64,000 nucleotides of DNA. Source: JAGVJT01 sp964471225. Its GTDB lineage: Bacteria > Pseudomonadota > Gammaproteobacteria > Legionellales > Legionellaceae. This document shows, piece after piece, positions 54,453 to 63,577 of this stretch (its first letter is position 1; the number at the start of each line of letters is the position of its first letter). The stretch lies in contig CAYYEZ010000062.1 in NCBI GenBank assembly GCA_964471225.1, positions 1 through 64,000 on the forward strand, read 5' to 3'. Made by a program: the position numbers and the translations under genes. The notes under the pieces were generated by a model. It was not told the DNA's origin. It did not search any database and saw only the letters and a list, made by a program, of their open reading frames with translations.

Positions 54453-55616
54453 TTACTTCGCGATTGCTGCAACAATTTTTTTAGCAGCATCAGTTAATCC
54501 ATCTGCCGCAATCACATTCAAGCTACTGTTGCTTAAAATTTCGGCGCCAGCTGCTGCCTGGTTTCCTTCCAAACGCACAACCACAGGCACATTGATATTC
54601 ACTTCAGCCACCGCAGCCAAAATACCTTCTGCAATCAAATCACAACGAACGATTCCACCAAAAATATTGACTAAAATTCCTTTAACTTGTTGGTCAGATA
54701 AGATAATTTTGAACGCTTCGGCAACACGTTCCTTGGTTGCACCGCCTCCCACATCTAGGAAGTTTGCAGGCTCACCGCCATGAAGTTTGATCACATCCAT
54801 CGTCGCCATCGCAAGACCCGCACCATTGACCATACAGCCAATATTGCCATCGAGAGAAATGTAATTGAGCTCCCACTCGTGTGCACGATTTTCACGTTCA
54901 TCTTCTTGGCTTTTATCTACCATTGCTTTTAATGCAGGTTGGCGGAAAAGCGCGTTATCATCGATACTTACCTTCCCATCTAAGCAAACTAATTGTCCTG
55001 AGCCCGTCACTACAAGTGGATTTATTTCGAGCAAGCTTAAATCATTCTCTACAAACATTTTGCCCAAACCTGTCATCAGTTGAGTGAGCTGGCCAATTTG
55101 TTCGAGTGTTAAACCTAATTGAAATCCAAGATCACGAGACTGATAAGGAAGCACACCCAAGAGAGGATCAATAATAATTTTTAAAATTTTCTCTGGTGTT
55201 GCTTCAGCAACTTTTTCAATCTCAACACCACCTTCAGTAGAGGCCATCACAACAACGCGACGTGTCGCTCTGTCCACTACAGCACCTAAGTATAACTCAC
55301 GAGCGATATCGCAAGTTTCTTCAACCAAAACGGCATTCACGGGTTGACCATCAGCGTTCGTTTGATAAGTAACCAAACGAGTGCCTAACAAGGAGTGTAC
55401 GTAAGCCTCTAGATCTTCTTCATTGGAGATCACTTTAACGCCACCCGCTTTACCTCGTCCACCAGCATGGACTTGCGCTTTGACAACCCACTTATCCGTA
55501 GATAACTGCATAATTACTTGTTTCGCATCATCTACATTATAAGCCACTTGCCCTTTAGGGACAGGTAAACCATAACGTGCAAATAACTGTTTTGCTTGGT
55601 ATTCATGTAAATTCAT
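54453..55616 (-). CDS. sucC: Succinyl-CoA synthetase beta subunit
   Basis: The nucleotide-binding and specificity subunit of succinyl-CoA synthetase, 387 residues with an ATP-grasp domain (VVKAQVHAGGRGKAGGVKV, then NPLVVTGSGQLVCLDGK) and a C-terminal CoA-ligase domain (IFGGIVRCDLIAEGIL). N-terminus MNLHEYQAKQLF is the exact family start. 11 bases after sucB. Confidence 0.97.
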   Translation of the reverse strand: MNLHEYQAKQLFARYGLPVPKGQVAYNVDDAKQVIMQLSTDKWVVKAQVHAGGRGKAGGVKVISNEEDLEAYVHSLLGTRLVTYQTNADGQPVNAVLVEETCDIARELYLGAVVDRATRRVVVMASTEGGVEIEKVAEATPEKILKIIIDPLLGVLPYQSRDLGFQLGLTLEQIGQLTQLMTGLGKMFVENDLSLLEINPLVVTGSGQLVCLDGKVSIDDNALFRQPALKAMVDKSQEDERENRAHEWELNYISLDGNIGCMVNGAGLAMATMDVIKLHGGEPANFLDVGGGATKERVAEAFKIILSDQQVKGILVNIFGGIVRCDLIAEGILAAVAEVNINVPVVVRLEGNQAAAGAEILSNSSLNVIAADGLTDAAKKIVAAIAK

Positions 55617-55627
55617 TCTATCAACCT

Positions 55628-56800
55628 TTAAATATTAAGTAATAAACGAGCTGGATCTTCCAGGTAATTTTTAACACTTACCAAAAATTGCACAGAATCC
55701 TTGCCATCAATGAGCCGGTGATCGTAAGACATCGCCACATACATCATTGGACGGATAACAATTTGTCCTTTTTCAACAACCGCACGCTCTTCGATTTTAT
55801 GCATACCTAAGATGGCTGTTTGCGGAGGATTAATGATAGGTGTCGATAAAAGTGAGCCAAACACACCACCATTAGTAATGGTAAAAGTACCACCTTGCAT
55901 TTCTTCCATCTTTAATTTTCCATCACGAGCCCGTGTAGCCATCTCAGCGATGTTTTTTTCGATATCAGCTAATCCTAATGTATCTGCATCACGAATCACC
56001 GGAACAACTAATCCTCGCTCTGTAGAAACAGCCATACCGATATCATAAAAACCGTGATAAATCACATCATGCCCGTCAATGGAGGCATTCACCGCAGGGA
56101 ATTGCTTTAAAGACTCGACGACAGCCTTCGTGAAAAAAGACATAAACCCAAGCTTTACACCATGTTTTTTCTCGAAGATATCTTTGTACTGCGCACGCAA
56201 ATCCATCACCGCTTTCAAATTAACTTCATTGAATGTTGTCAACATCGCAGCTTGATGCTGTGCCTCAACCAAACGCTCAGCGATTTTTATACGAAGACGC
56301 GACATAGGTACGCGTTTTTCTTCTCTTGCACCAGCAGGTCGTGAGGCTATCGCAGTAGTCTCAGTCGTTGTTTCTGTGCGATGTTGCGCAATAAAAGACT
56401 CGACATCTTCCTTAGTAATACGTCCCTCTTTTCCTGAACCCGGAATCGTCGCCGACTCAAGACCATGCTCGGAAATCATACGACGAACACCTGGACCGGT
56501 AGACTGCTCAGCTTGTGGTGCTACGGCAGCCTGAACGTCTGGAGTTTTAGGCGCAGCGACAATACCTTGCTCAATCCGCGCAAGTAATTGTCCAGATTGA
56601 ACAACAGCACCCACATCAAACAAAATTTCACCCATGACACCATCAGCAGGTGCAGGAACTTCTAAAACGACCTTGTCGGTTTCCAGATCGAGAATATTCT
56701 CATCACGCTTCACAGCCTCACCCACTTTTTTATGCCAAGTGGCAATCGTGGCATCGGCAACCGACTCTGGTAAAGCAGGAACTTTCACTTCAATAGACAT
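55628..56800 (-). CDS. sucB: 2-oxoglutarate dehydrogenase E2 (dihydrolipoyl succinyltransferase)
   Basis: Core of the 2-oxoglutarate dehydrogenase complex, 390 residues. One lipoyl domain (lipoylated Lys in DLETDKVVLEVPAP, near residue 43), an Ala/Pro/Gln linker, the E1/E3-binding domain (VRRMISEHGLESATIPGSGK, about 105-135) and the catalytic domain ending in the active-site His/Asp segment SYDHRLIDGKDSVQFL. E3 (lpd) is not in the window. Confidence 0.97.
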   Translation of the reverse strand: MSIEVKVPALPESVADATIATWHKKVGEAVKRDENILDLETDKVVLEVPAPADGVMGEILFDVGAVVQSGQLLARIEQGIVAAPKTPDVQAAVAPQAEQSTGPGVRRMISEHGLESATIPGSGKEGRITKEDVESFIAQHRTETTTETTAIASRPAGAREEKRVPMSRLRIKIAERLVEAQHQAAMLTTFNEVNLKAVMDLRAQYKDIFEKKHGVKLGFMSFFTKAVVESLKQFPAVNASIDGHDVIYHGFYDIGMAVSTERGLVVPVIRDADTLGLADIEKNIAEMATRARDGKLKMEEMQGGTFTITNGGVFGSLLSTPIINPPQTAILGMHKIEERAVVEKGQIVIRPMMYVAMSYDHRLIDGKDSVQFLVSVKNYLEDPARLLLNI

Positions 56801-56823
56801 GGCCTTAACCTTCTTCTTTAAAA

Positions 56824-59619
56824 TTAATCTGATAACAGGGCTTGTTCAACAAGCGCTTGTTGCTCTTTTGCGTGCACATTCGCACTTCCTACAGCAGGTG
56901 ATGCAGCGAAACCTCGTCCTGCATAACTCAATGTTTGTTGCGCGCCAAGACATGCACGAATATGGTGCTGAGATGCGAACCAAGCACCTTGATTTTCCGG
57001 CTCTTCCTGGCACCAGACTACCGAAGTCACTCCAGGATACTTTGATAGCTCTTCTTTCAGTCGTGCTTCAGGGAATGGATACAACTGTTCGACACGTAAA
57101 ACTGCCACATGAGACAGATTATCTTGTCTGCGTTTTTCCAATAAATCGTAATAGACTTTTCCTGAACATAATACTAACTTCTTAACAGCTGAAGGTACCA
57201 ACGCATCGATTTCGCTTAAGATTGGATGAAATCGTCCTTGAGTTAAATCGGCCATCGAGGACACGGCTAAACGATGACGCAGCAAACTTTTTGGTGTCAT
57301 CACAATCAGTGGCTTTCTGAAAGGACGTAAAATTTGTCGACGCAGTAAGTGGAACATTTGTGCAGGTGTCGTTGGAACACAAACTTGGATATTTTGTTGT
57401 GCACAAAGTTGCATGTAACGCTCTAGTCGCGCTGAAGAGTGCTCTGGTCCTTGCCCTTCGTAACCATGAGGTAAAAGCATGACCAAACCACATAGCCGCC
57501 CCCACTTCTGCTCGCCTGAGCTAATGAACTGATCAATCACCACTTGAGCACCATTTGCAAAGTCCCCAAACTGACCTTCCCATAACACTAAGCTGGTCGG
57601 CTCAGAACACGCATAACCATACTCAAACGCTAATACAGCTTCCTCGGATAAAACAGAATCAATCACCCAAAATGGTTTATGAGGATCTTTGGCCACTTTT
57701 TCTAAAGGGGTTGTTGTCTGACCTGTTTTTTGATCATGTAACACGGCATGTCGATGCGCAAATGTACCTCTACCACAGTCCTGTCCAGACAAACGCACGC
57801 TATGCCCTTCTTGTAACAAGGTCGCATAAGCCATGGTTTCCGCATAGCCCCAGTTCATGGGCATTTCATCTAAAGCCATTTTTTCGCGATCCTGCATGAT
57901 TTTTTTCACAACAGGGTGCAATTCCACTTGAAAGGCGCAATCCGTGAGTTGTTTAGACAGTGAACGCAATGTCTCCAAATCTACGCTAGTATCGACAGGC
58001 ATATCCCACTTTGCTGATAAATAAGGAGACCAATCGGTGTACAATTTTCCGGGATAATCACCGCGAACCGTATCGACTAAATCTTTACCTTCATCTAATG
58101 CATCACGATAATCAGTCACTTGTTTGTCCACTACCGCTTGAGTCGTGACACCTTCTTTAATCAGTTGATTTGCATAAGACTCTCGCAAAGGCGACATTGT
58201 CTTAATTTTCTGATACATCAAAGGTTGCGTAATGGATGGCTCATCAGCCTCATTGTGTCCATGACGTCGGTAGCATACGAGATCGATAACAATATCACGC
58301 TTAAATTGCATGCGATACTCGACCGCGAGCTGGGCCGCAAACACAACCGCCTCAGGATCCTCTCCGTTCACGTGAATAACAGGTGCGTGAACCATTTTCG
58401 CGACATCAGTGCAATACAGCGTAGAACGTGCATCATGCGGATTACTTGTGGTAAATCCAATCTGATTATTGATAACGATATGAACCGTACCCCCGGTGCA
58501 ATAACCAGGAACTTGAGAGAAATTGAAGGTCTCCATCACAACACCTTGACCTGCAAATGCAGCATCACCATGAATCACGATAGGAAGAACAGCATTTTTC
58601 TCGACTAAATCTTGGCGTCGACGCAAACGTGAGCGCGCAGAACCTTCGATCACAGGGCCGATGATTTCAAGATGAGATGGGTTAAATCCAAGTGCTACGT
58701 GCACAATCGCACCAGACTCGGTACGTAGATCAGATGCAAATCCTAAGTGATATTTTACATCGCCTGTCCCTTCTTGTTTTGCTTTACCCTCAAACTCCTG
58801 AAACAAAGCAAGCGGCTCTTTGCCGAGGACATTCACGAGCACATTCAGGCGCCCACGATGTGCCATGCCGATTGGAATTTCCTTGACCTCAGCCTGACCT
58901 GCTACACGAATCATTTCTTTCATCATTGGAATCAGTGCATCTCCCCCTTCTAGAGAGAAACGTTTTTGACCCACATAGCGTGTACCAAGATAGCGCTCTA
59001 AACCATCAGCAACAATAAGCTCTTGAAGAATGCGTTTTTTTTGCTCAGAAGTATAGGTCGGTCGTCCGCGAAGAGATTCTATACGTGATTGAAACCATTG
59101 CTTTTCACGCACATCTGTAACATGCATATACTCAATGCCCATGGATCCACAATATGTTTCTTTTAGCGTCGTGAACAAGGCCTGTAATGACATAGAAACA
59201 TTTTGTCCGCCCCAGCTGACTTGAAAAGAGCGTGATAAATCAGAGTCAGACAAACCATGCTCATGCAGCCCCAACAGAGGCAAAGAGGCTCTTGACGTCA
59301 TATTTAAAGGGTTAAGATTCGCCCCTAAATGCCCAAATTTTCTAAACGCGTTAATTAACTGAGCCACGTTTGATTGCTTATCCTCTTGTGCTATGACTTG
59401 AGGCATCGATGCGTGATTTAAAAAATAAGATCGCACCGCACGATGCGATACGTCGCTCTTCGCACTGCCATTAGCAAGCTTCTGAAAGGTCTCTTGCCAG
59501 TCTTTTGGTACGGACTCTGGATTTGCAATATAATCTTCATACAATGCATCAACATAAGCCATATTCGCGCCAGATAAATAAGCACTGTCCCATGCTTTTT
59601 GCAACTCTTTACTACTCAT
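56824..59619 (-). CDS. sucA: 2-oxoglutarate dehydrogenase E1
   Basis: Thiamine-diphosphate-dependent decarboxylase of 2-oxoglutarate, 931 residues (E. coli 933). The N-terminus has the E2-contact motif YVDALYEDYIANPESVP. Conserved catalytic segments include GMAHRGRLNVLVNVLGK, HLGFASD, GDAAFAGQGVVMETFNFSQ and RRHGHNEADEP. AGAGGAAG about six bases upstream of the ATG. It is 11 bases after sdhB, so sdh and suc appear to form one transcript. Confidence 0.97.
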   Translation of the reverse strand: MSSKELQKAWDSAYLSGANMAYVDALYEDYIANPESVPKDWQETFQKLANGSAKSDVSHRAVRSYFLNHASMPQVIAQEDKQSNVAQLINAFRKFGHLGANLNPLNMTSRASLPLLGLHEHGLSDSDLSRSFQVSWGGQNVSMSLQALFTTLKETYCGSMGIEYMHVTDVREKQWFQSRIESLRGRPTYTSEQKKRILQELIVADGLERYLGTRYVGQKRFSLEGGDALIPMMKEMIRVAGQAEVKEIPIGMAHRGRLNVLVNVLGKEPLALFQEFEGKAKQEGTGDVKYHLGFASDLRTESGAIVHVALGFNPSHLEIIGPVIEGSARSRLRRRQDLVEKNAVLPIVIHGDAAFAGQGVVMETFNFSQVPGYCTGGTVHIVINNQIGFTTSNPHDARSTLYCTDVAKMVHAPVIHVNGEDPEAVVFAAQLAVEYRMQFKRDIVIDLVCYRRHGHNEADEPSITQPLMYQKIKTMSPLRESYANQLIKEGVTTQAVVDKQVTDYRDALDEGKDLVDTVRGDYPGKLYTDWSPYLSAKWDMPVDTSVDLETLRSLSKQLTDCAFQVELHPVVKKIMQDREKMALDEMPMNWGYAETMAYATLLQEGHSVRLSGQDCGRGTFAHRHAVLHDQKTGQTTTPLEKVAKDPHKPFWVIDSVLSEEAVLAFEYGYACSEPTSLVLWEGQFGDFANGAQVVIDQFISSGEQKWGRLCGLVMLLPHGYEGQGPEHSSARLERYMQLCAQQNIQVCVPTTPAQMFHLLRRQILRPFRKPLIVMTPKSLLRHRLAVSSMADLTQGRFHPILSEIDALVPSAVKKLVLCSGKVYYDLLEKRRQDNLSHVAVLRVEQLYPFPEARLKEELSKYPGVTSVVWCQEEPENQGAWFASQHHIRACLGAQQTLSYAGRGFAASPAVGSANVHAKEQQALVEQALLSD

Positions 59620-59630
59620 TGATGCTTCCT

Positions 59631-60353
59631 CTAAGTTTCTTTTTCTAACATTTGGTGACGTATTTCAGCGATAGCGCGTGAAGGATTTAATCCTTTTGGA
59701 CATACCGTTGTACAATTCATAATAGTTCGGCATCGGAAAACACTGAATGGGTCTTGCAACTTTTCTAAACGCCTCACTGTTGCTGTATCACGCGTATCGG
59801 CAAGAAAACGTCGTGCTTGCAATAATCCAGCAGGTCCGACAAATTTTTCCGGATTCCACCAAAACGACGGACATGAGCTGGTACAGCAAGCACACAAAAT
59901 ACACTCATAAAGACCATCTAACTGTGCACGCTCTTCTGGTGTCTGCAAACGCTCTCTAGCTGGCGCCACGTCATCGTTTTGTAAGTAAGGCTCGATACGT
60001 TCATATTGTTGATAAAATTGACTCATATCCACAACAAGATCTCGCACGACAGGAAATCCAGGCAAAGGCCTAATCACGACATGGTCTGTTTTTAGCTTAG
60101 ACAATGGCGTCACGCACGCAAGCCCGTTTGTTCCGTTGATATTCATTCCATCAGAACCACACACACCTTCACGGCATGAGCGTCTGAAAGAAATCGTCTC
60201 GTCCTGCTCAGCCTTCAAGCGCTCAAGCAAGGTCAGTAACATTGGATCAATCTTACGTGAAACAGCTAATTCAAATGTTTGCATGTAAGGTTTTTGATCG
60301 TATTCAGGATTGTAGCGATAAATGGATAAACTCACATTTCTAACATCACTCAT
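59631..60353 (-). CDS. sdhB: Succinate dehydrogenase iron-sulfur subunit
   Basis: Carries three clusters that pass electrons from SdhA FADH2 to ubiquinone. Among 240 residues, the [2Fe-2S] site is SCREGVCGSDGMNINGTNGLAC, and [4Fe-4S]/[3Fe-4S] ligands are in CILCACCTSSCPSFWW and CRTIMNCTTVCPKGLNP. The ubiquinone-side WW pair is present. 12 bases after sdhA. Confidence 0.97.
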   Translation of the reverse strand: MSDVRNVSLSIYRYNPEYDQKPYMQTFELAVSRKIDPMLLTLLERLKAEQDETISFRRSCREGVCGSDGMNINGTNGLACVTPLSKLKTDHVVIRPLPGFPVVRDLVVDMSQFYQQYERIEPYLQNDDVAPARERLQTPEERAQLDGLYECILCACCTSSCPSFWWNPEKFVGPAGLLQARRFLADTRDTATVRRLEKLQDPFSVFRCRTIMNCTTVCPKGLNPSRAIAEIRHQMLEKET

Positions 60354-60365
60354 AAGATATCCCCA

Positions 60366-62138
60366 TTAATAAACACGTTCTTTAGGTTGAAACGGCTCAA
60401 TATATTTTGGTGAAACATTCACTGGACGATAATCAATCATCTCATCTTTATCAAAATAAATGATGTGTTTGATCCAATGAGCATCATCGCGTTTTGGATA
60501 ATCTTCACGACTATGAGCACCACGACTCTCCGTTCGGGTTAATGCAGACTTCGCAGTTGCATACGCTGTGGCCATGAGGTTATCAAGCTCTAATGCAACG
60601 ATTCGTTCTGTATTGAACACTTGGCTTTTATCTACAAGACTTGCCATAGAGAGTCTTTCTTTAAGCACACTCAAGCGCTCTAAACCTTTCTCCATGATTT
60701 CGCCTGTTCTGAAAACACCGAAATCTTCTTGCATGACACGTTGCATTGCCTCTCGAATAACCGAAGGCTTTTCACCATTTTTAGGCGAGTCTTCCCAACG
60801 ACGATAGCGTCCTAAAGCCGCATCAATATCTTCATTTGTTACATAAGGAATCTCTGGGATTTGATTAGACTGCCATAACATTTCAACGTGCATGCCAGCA
60901 GCCCGACCAAACACAACTAAATCTAATAATGAATTTCCACCGAGACGATTCGCGCCATGCACAGATACACAAGCACACTCGCCTACAGCGTAAAGCCCTT
61001 CAACAACACGCTCTTTACCTCGTTGGCGTGTTATCACTTGTCCATGAATATTCGTCGGGATTCCCCCCATGCTGTAATGGCAGGTGGGCACAACAGGGAT
61101 AGGATCAACAATTGGATCAACCCCTGCAAACGTCAACGATAGCTCTCGAATACCCGGCAAGCGAGATTTAATCAGATCCGCACCTAAATGATCGAGTTTT
61201 AATTTAACATGATCGACGCCATTAGGATCGAAGCCTTTTCCGGCACGAAGCTCTAAAGAAATGGCGCGCGCCACCACATCGCGTGATGCTAAATCCTTCA
61301 CGTGAGGTGCATAACGCTCCATGAAACGCTCACCGTCTTTATTGATAAGGTAACCACCTTCACCGCGACAGCCTTCTGTGACCAAAGTTCCAGCACCAGC
61401 AATACCCGTTGGATGAAACTGCCACATTTCCATATCTTGTAGCGGTAATCCAGCACGAAGTGCCATTCCAAATCCGTCGCCAGTATTGATATGTGCATTG
61501 GTGGTTGATTGATAGATTCGACCCGCACCGCCTGTGGCTAAAATACAAATCCGAGATTGAAAAAATACAACCTCTCCCGTCTCAATGCATAATGCAGTGA
61601 CACCAGCGATTCGTCCTTGGGCATCCTTAACAAAATCAAGCGCAAACCATTCACTAAAAATATGAGTTTTCGCTTTTAGGTTTTGTTGATAAAGCGTGTG
61701 AAGAAGGGCATGTCCCGTTCTGTCAGCAGCAGCACAAGTTCGCGCAGCCTGCTCTCCTCCAAAATGTTTAGATTGACCACCAAATTGGCGTTGATAAATT
61801 CGGCCATCATCCATTCGAGAAAAGGGAAGCCCCATATGCTCTAACTCATACACCACTTCAGGGCCTGTTTTACACAGATATTCGATACAATCTTGGTCTC
61901 CGATATAGTCCGCACCTTTAACCGTATCGTACATATGCCAACGCCAATCATCTTCATCAGCATTCCCAACCGCGGCAGTAATTCCGCCTTGAGCAGACAC
62001 CGTATGCGAGCGTGTCGGAAAAACTTTAGAAAGCAAAGCCACTTTCAAACCAGAGTTTGCAAGTTGTAGCGCGGCGCGCATACCAGCACCCCCGGCACCA
62101 ACAATCACTGCATCAAATGTATTTCGTGCAATCGCCAT
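60366..62138 (-). CDS. sdhA: Succinate dehydrogenase flavoprotein subunit
   Basis: Oxidises succinate to fumarate; 590 residues. The FAD-binding start is FDAVIVGAGGAGMRAALQLA, the covalent-FAD histidine is in FPTRSHTVSAQGGI, and the catalytic region includes GEQAARTCAAADRTGHALLH and TEGCRGEGGYLINKDGERFM. C-terminal motif YDVNVSPKYIEPFQP-like (RPVNVSPKYIEPFQPKERVY) is normal. Four bases after sdhD. Confidence 0.97.
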   Translation of the reverse strand: MAIARNTFDAVIVGAGGAGMRAALQLANSGLKVALLSKVFPTRSHTVSAQGGITAAVGNADEDDWRWHMYDTVKGADYIGDQDCIEYLCKTGPEVVYELEHMGLPFSRMDDGRIYQRQFGGQSKHFGGEQAARTCAAADRTGHALLHTLYQQNLKAKTHIFSEWFALDFVKDAQGRIAGVTALCIETGEVVFFQSRICILATGGAGRIYQSTTNAHINTGDGFGMALRAGLPLQDMEMWQFHPTGIAGAGTLVTEGCRGEGGYLINKDGERFMERYAPHVKDLASRDVVARAISLELRAGKGFDPNGVDHVKLKLDHLGADLIKSRLPGIRELSLTFAGVDPIVDPIPVVPTCHYSMGGIPTNIHGQVITRQRGKERVVEGLYAVGECACVSVHGANRLGGNSLLDLVVFGRAAGMHVEMLWQSNQIPEIPYVTNEDIDAALGRYRRWEDSPKNGEKPSVIREAMQRVMQEDFGVFRTGEIMEKGLERLSVLKERLSMASLVDKSQVFNTERIVALELDNLMATAYATAKSALTRTESRGAHSREDYPKRDDAHWIKHIIYFDKDEMIDYRPVNVSPKYIEPFQPKERVY

Positions 62139-62142
62139 TATT

Positions 62143-62490
62143 TTACCGCCCCCAAATAATCATCACGCCGCCAAGTAATTGTGTTAGCAGCACTAATAAG
62201 ATGAATGATTGAACCGATAAGCGCATCACTGTGCACTTCAAATAATCAGTTGTCACCGTCCAAAGCCCTATCCACGCATGCATCGTCAATGCAAGTAACG
62301 CGAGTAGACTTGCAATTTGAAACAATCTACATTGAAATAACTCCAGCCAAACTGAATAAGTCAAGTGAGGATGAAGTATTAAAAAAATTGCCAAATAAGC
62401 AACATAAAATAAAAAATAAGCGGCAGTAAATCGCTGAATTAGCCAATCTTTAAGACCATTTCCTGTCAAGCTTGTAATATTGGTCACCAT
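62143..62490 (-). CDS. sdhD: Succinate dehydrogenase membrane anchor D
   Basis: Inner-membrane anchor that with SdhC holds heme b and the quinone site; about 115 residues and three helices. DWLIQRFTAAYFLFYVAYL is typical, and His in LTMHAWIGLWTVTTDYL is the usual heme/quinone-region residue. The frame is open to 62508, but ATG 62490 follows GGGGGTG and gives the family start with a seven-base overlap on sdhC. Confidence 0.93.
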   Translation of the reverse strand: MVTNITSLTGNGLKDWLIQRFTAAYFLFYVAYLAIFLILHPHLTYSVWLELFQCRLFQIASLLALLALTMHAWIGLWTVTTDYLKCTVMRLSVQSFILLVLLTQLLGGVMIIWGR

Positions 62491-62858
62491 ATACACACCC
62501 CCAAACATGCTGCACTTAATAGAGCAAGGACAATCACTATCACCGCACTCTTACGAGCAAAGGGAAGTGTCTCACCCCATCCCATATCCATTATCATATG
62601 TCGGACGCCTGCAAGTGCATGATACACAAGAGCCGTTGAGAAAACCCATAACGTGACTTTCCACAAAGGAGTCTCTAACTCGGCACAAAGCGCTGAAAAT
62701 GACACTTCTGACGCCAATGATAAATGCAACCAATAAAGCATGACCGGTGTTAGCACAAACAATGCAACACCAGAAACTCGATGCAAAATGGAAGCAATCG
62801 CTGTAGATGGAAATTTTAAACTTGTTAAATCTAAATTAACCGGTCGCTCACGCCTCAC
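62484..62858 (-). CDS. sdhC: Succinate dehydrogenase cytochrome b subunit C
   Basis: Membrane anchor with three helices, about 124 residues. The N-terminal RPVNLDLTSLKFPSTAIASILHRVSGVAL has the conserved Ser/His/Arg of the quinone site, and VYHALAGVRHMIMDMGW carries the heme-ligand His. A TTG at 62864 directly abuts the AAGGAAGG site, whereas GTG 62858 is six bases away and preferred. First gene of sdhCDAB. Confidence 0.94.
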   Translation of the reverse strand: MRRERPVNLDLTSLKFPSTAIASILHRVSGVALFVLTPVMLYWLHLSLASEVSFSALCAELETPLWKVTLWVFSTALVYHALAGVRHMIMDMGWGETLPFARKSAVIVIVLALLSAACLGVCIW

Positions 62859-62892
62859 TATCAACCTTCCTTATCTCATTGCACAAACCCGA

Positions 62893-62902
62893 AGTATAAC
62901 AG
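62893..62902 (-). promoter_or_regulatory. Extended -10 element for sdhCDAB
   Basis: On the minus strand TGTTATACT, an extended -10 (TGN-TATACT), 35 bases upstream of the sdhC start. No good -35 at the normal distance, which extended -10 promoters tolerate. Confidence 0.4.
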
Positions 62903-63016
62903 GACTTATTTAAAAGCTCGAGGGTTTCACGTCACACAAATATATGAACATCTGATGTGTCATGGAAATAAAGGCCAAAAGCTGGCTTCCTCGCACATCT
63001 CAAAATGCAGAGGAGC

Positions 63017-63072
63017 AATATATACCTAATGAACTTCAAAACTAGCATTTTGAAGTTCATTAGGTATATATT
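63017..63072. repeat. Perfect 25-bp inverted repeat with 6-base loop
   Basis: 63017-63041 is the exact reverse complement of 63048-63072 (25 of 25), with loop CTAGCA. It is AT-rich, with a core CCTAATGAACTTC. It lies between the sdh operon and a small membrane-protein gene on divergent strands. Too long for an ordinary operator and with no T run, it could be a strong RNA hairpin, a transcription barrier or a footprint of a mobile element. Confidence 0.85.
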
Positions 63073-63100
63073 GACATCTGAGGGTAATAAAGAGGCTGTC

Positions 63101-63550
63101 ATGAAATTTTTCAGTAGACGTTCTTCTCGATGTTGTGCCGGCGCATTCTCCGCTACGATGCTACTTGGTGGCGGGATATCGGCTTATTTATCAATCTTGT
63201 TATTTGAAAAATGTGAGCATACCGTTCAACATTTGGATGAGATGATTGGAGATACGGTGACCATTCCTTCGATTAACATCGTCACTGAAATCAAAGGACA
63301 TGAGGTACCGCTGTCACTAAAGGATGTAAAGATAGAACTACCTAAAAGTTTTCTGGATATGGTACATCATACCGATGTATTACCAGATTATTGTTATTAC
63401 ATTTCTTTCACAGCACTTATGATTCTCACCGTATCTATTGCCTTGTCTTTGGGCGTCTATGCATCACATTCCAGCTGCATCAGCCCAGACAAGGACCCTG
63501 ACGAGGAGGATCCAAGAACAGCACCGTTATTAGGTCTCGACGTGGTATAA
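63101..63550 (+). CDS. Small unknown protein with two membrane segments
   Basis: About 149 residues from ATG 63101; the longer frame from 63005 would run through the inverted repeat and is rejected. A basic start (MKFFSRRSSRCC) precedes a hydrophobic helix (GAFSATMLLGGGISAYLSILLF), a soluble middle of about 70 residues (TIPSINIVTEIKGHEVPLSL), and a second helix (ISFTALMILTVSIALSLGVYA), then an acidic tail (DKDPDEEDPRT). The ribosome-binding site AAAGAGG lies about six bases before the ATG. Family unknown; host-membrane effector or ordinary inner-membrane protein both possible. Confidence 0.65.
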   Translation: MKFFSRRSSRCCAGAFSATMLLGGGISAYLSILLFEKCEHTVQHLDEMIGDTVTIPSINIVTEIKGHEVPLSLKDVKIELPKSFLDMVHHTDVLPDYCYYISFTALMILTVSIALSLGVYASHSSCISPDKDPDEEDPRTAPLLGLDVV

Positions 63551-63577
63551 GTGCACAGTGGCAAAAATATTTAAAAT

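Noticed and set aside
63005..63100. Longer N-terminus for the small membrane protein
   Set aside because: It would translate through the perfect inverted repeat. ATG 63101 has a ribosome-binding site and a natural membrane-protein start.
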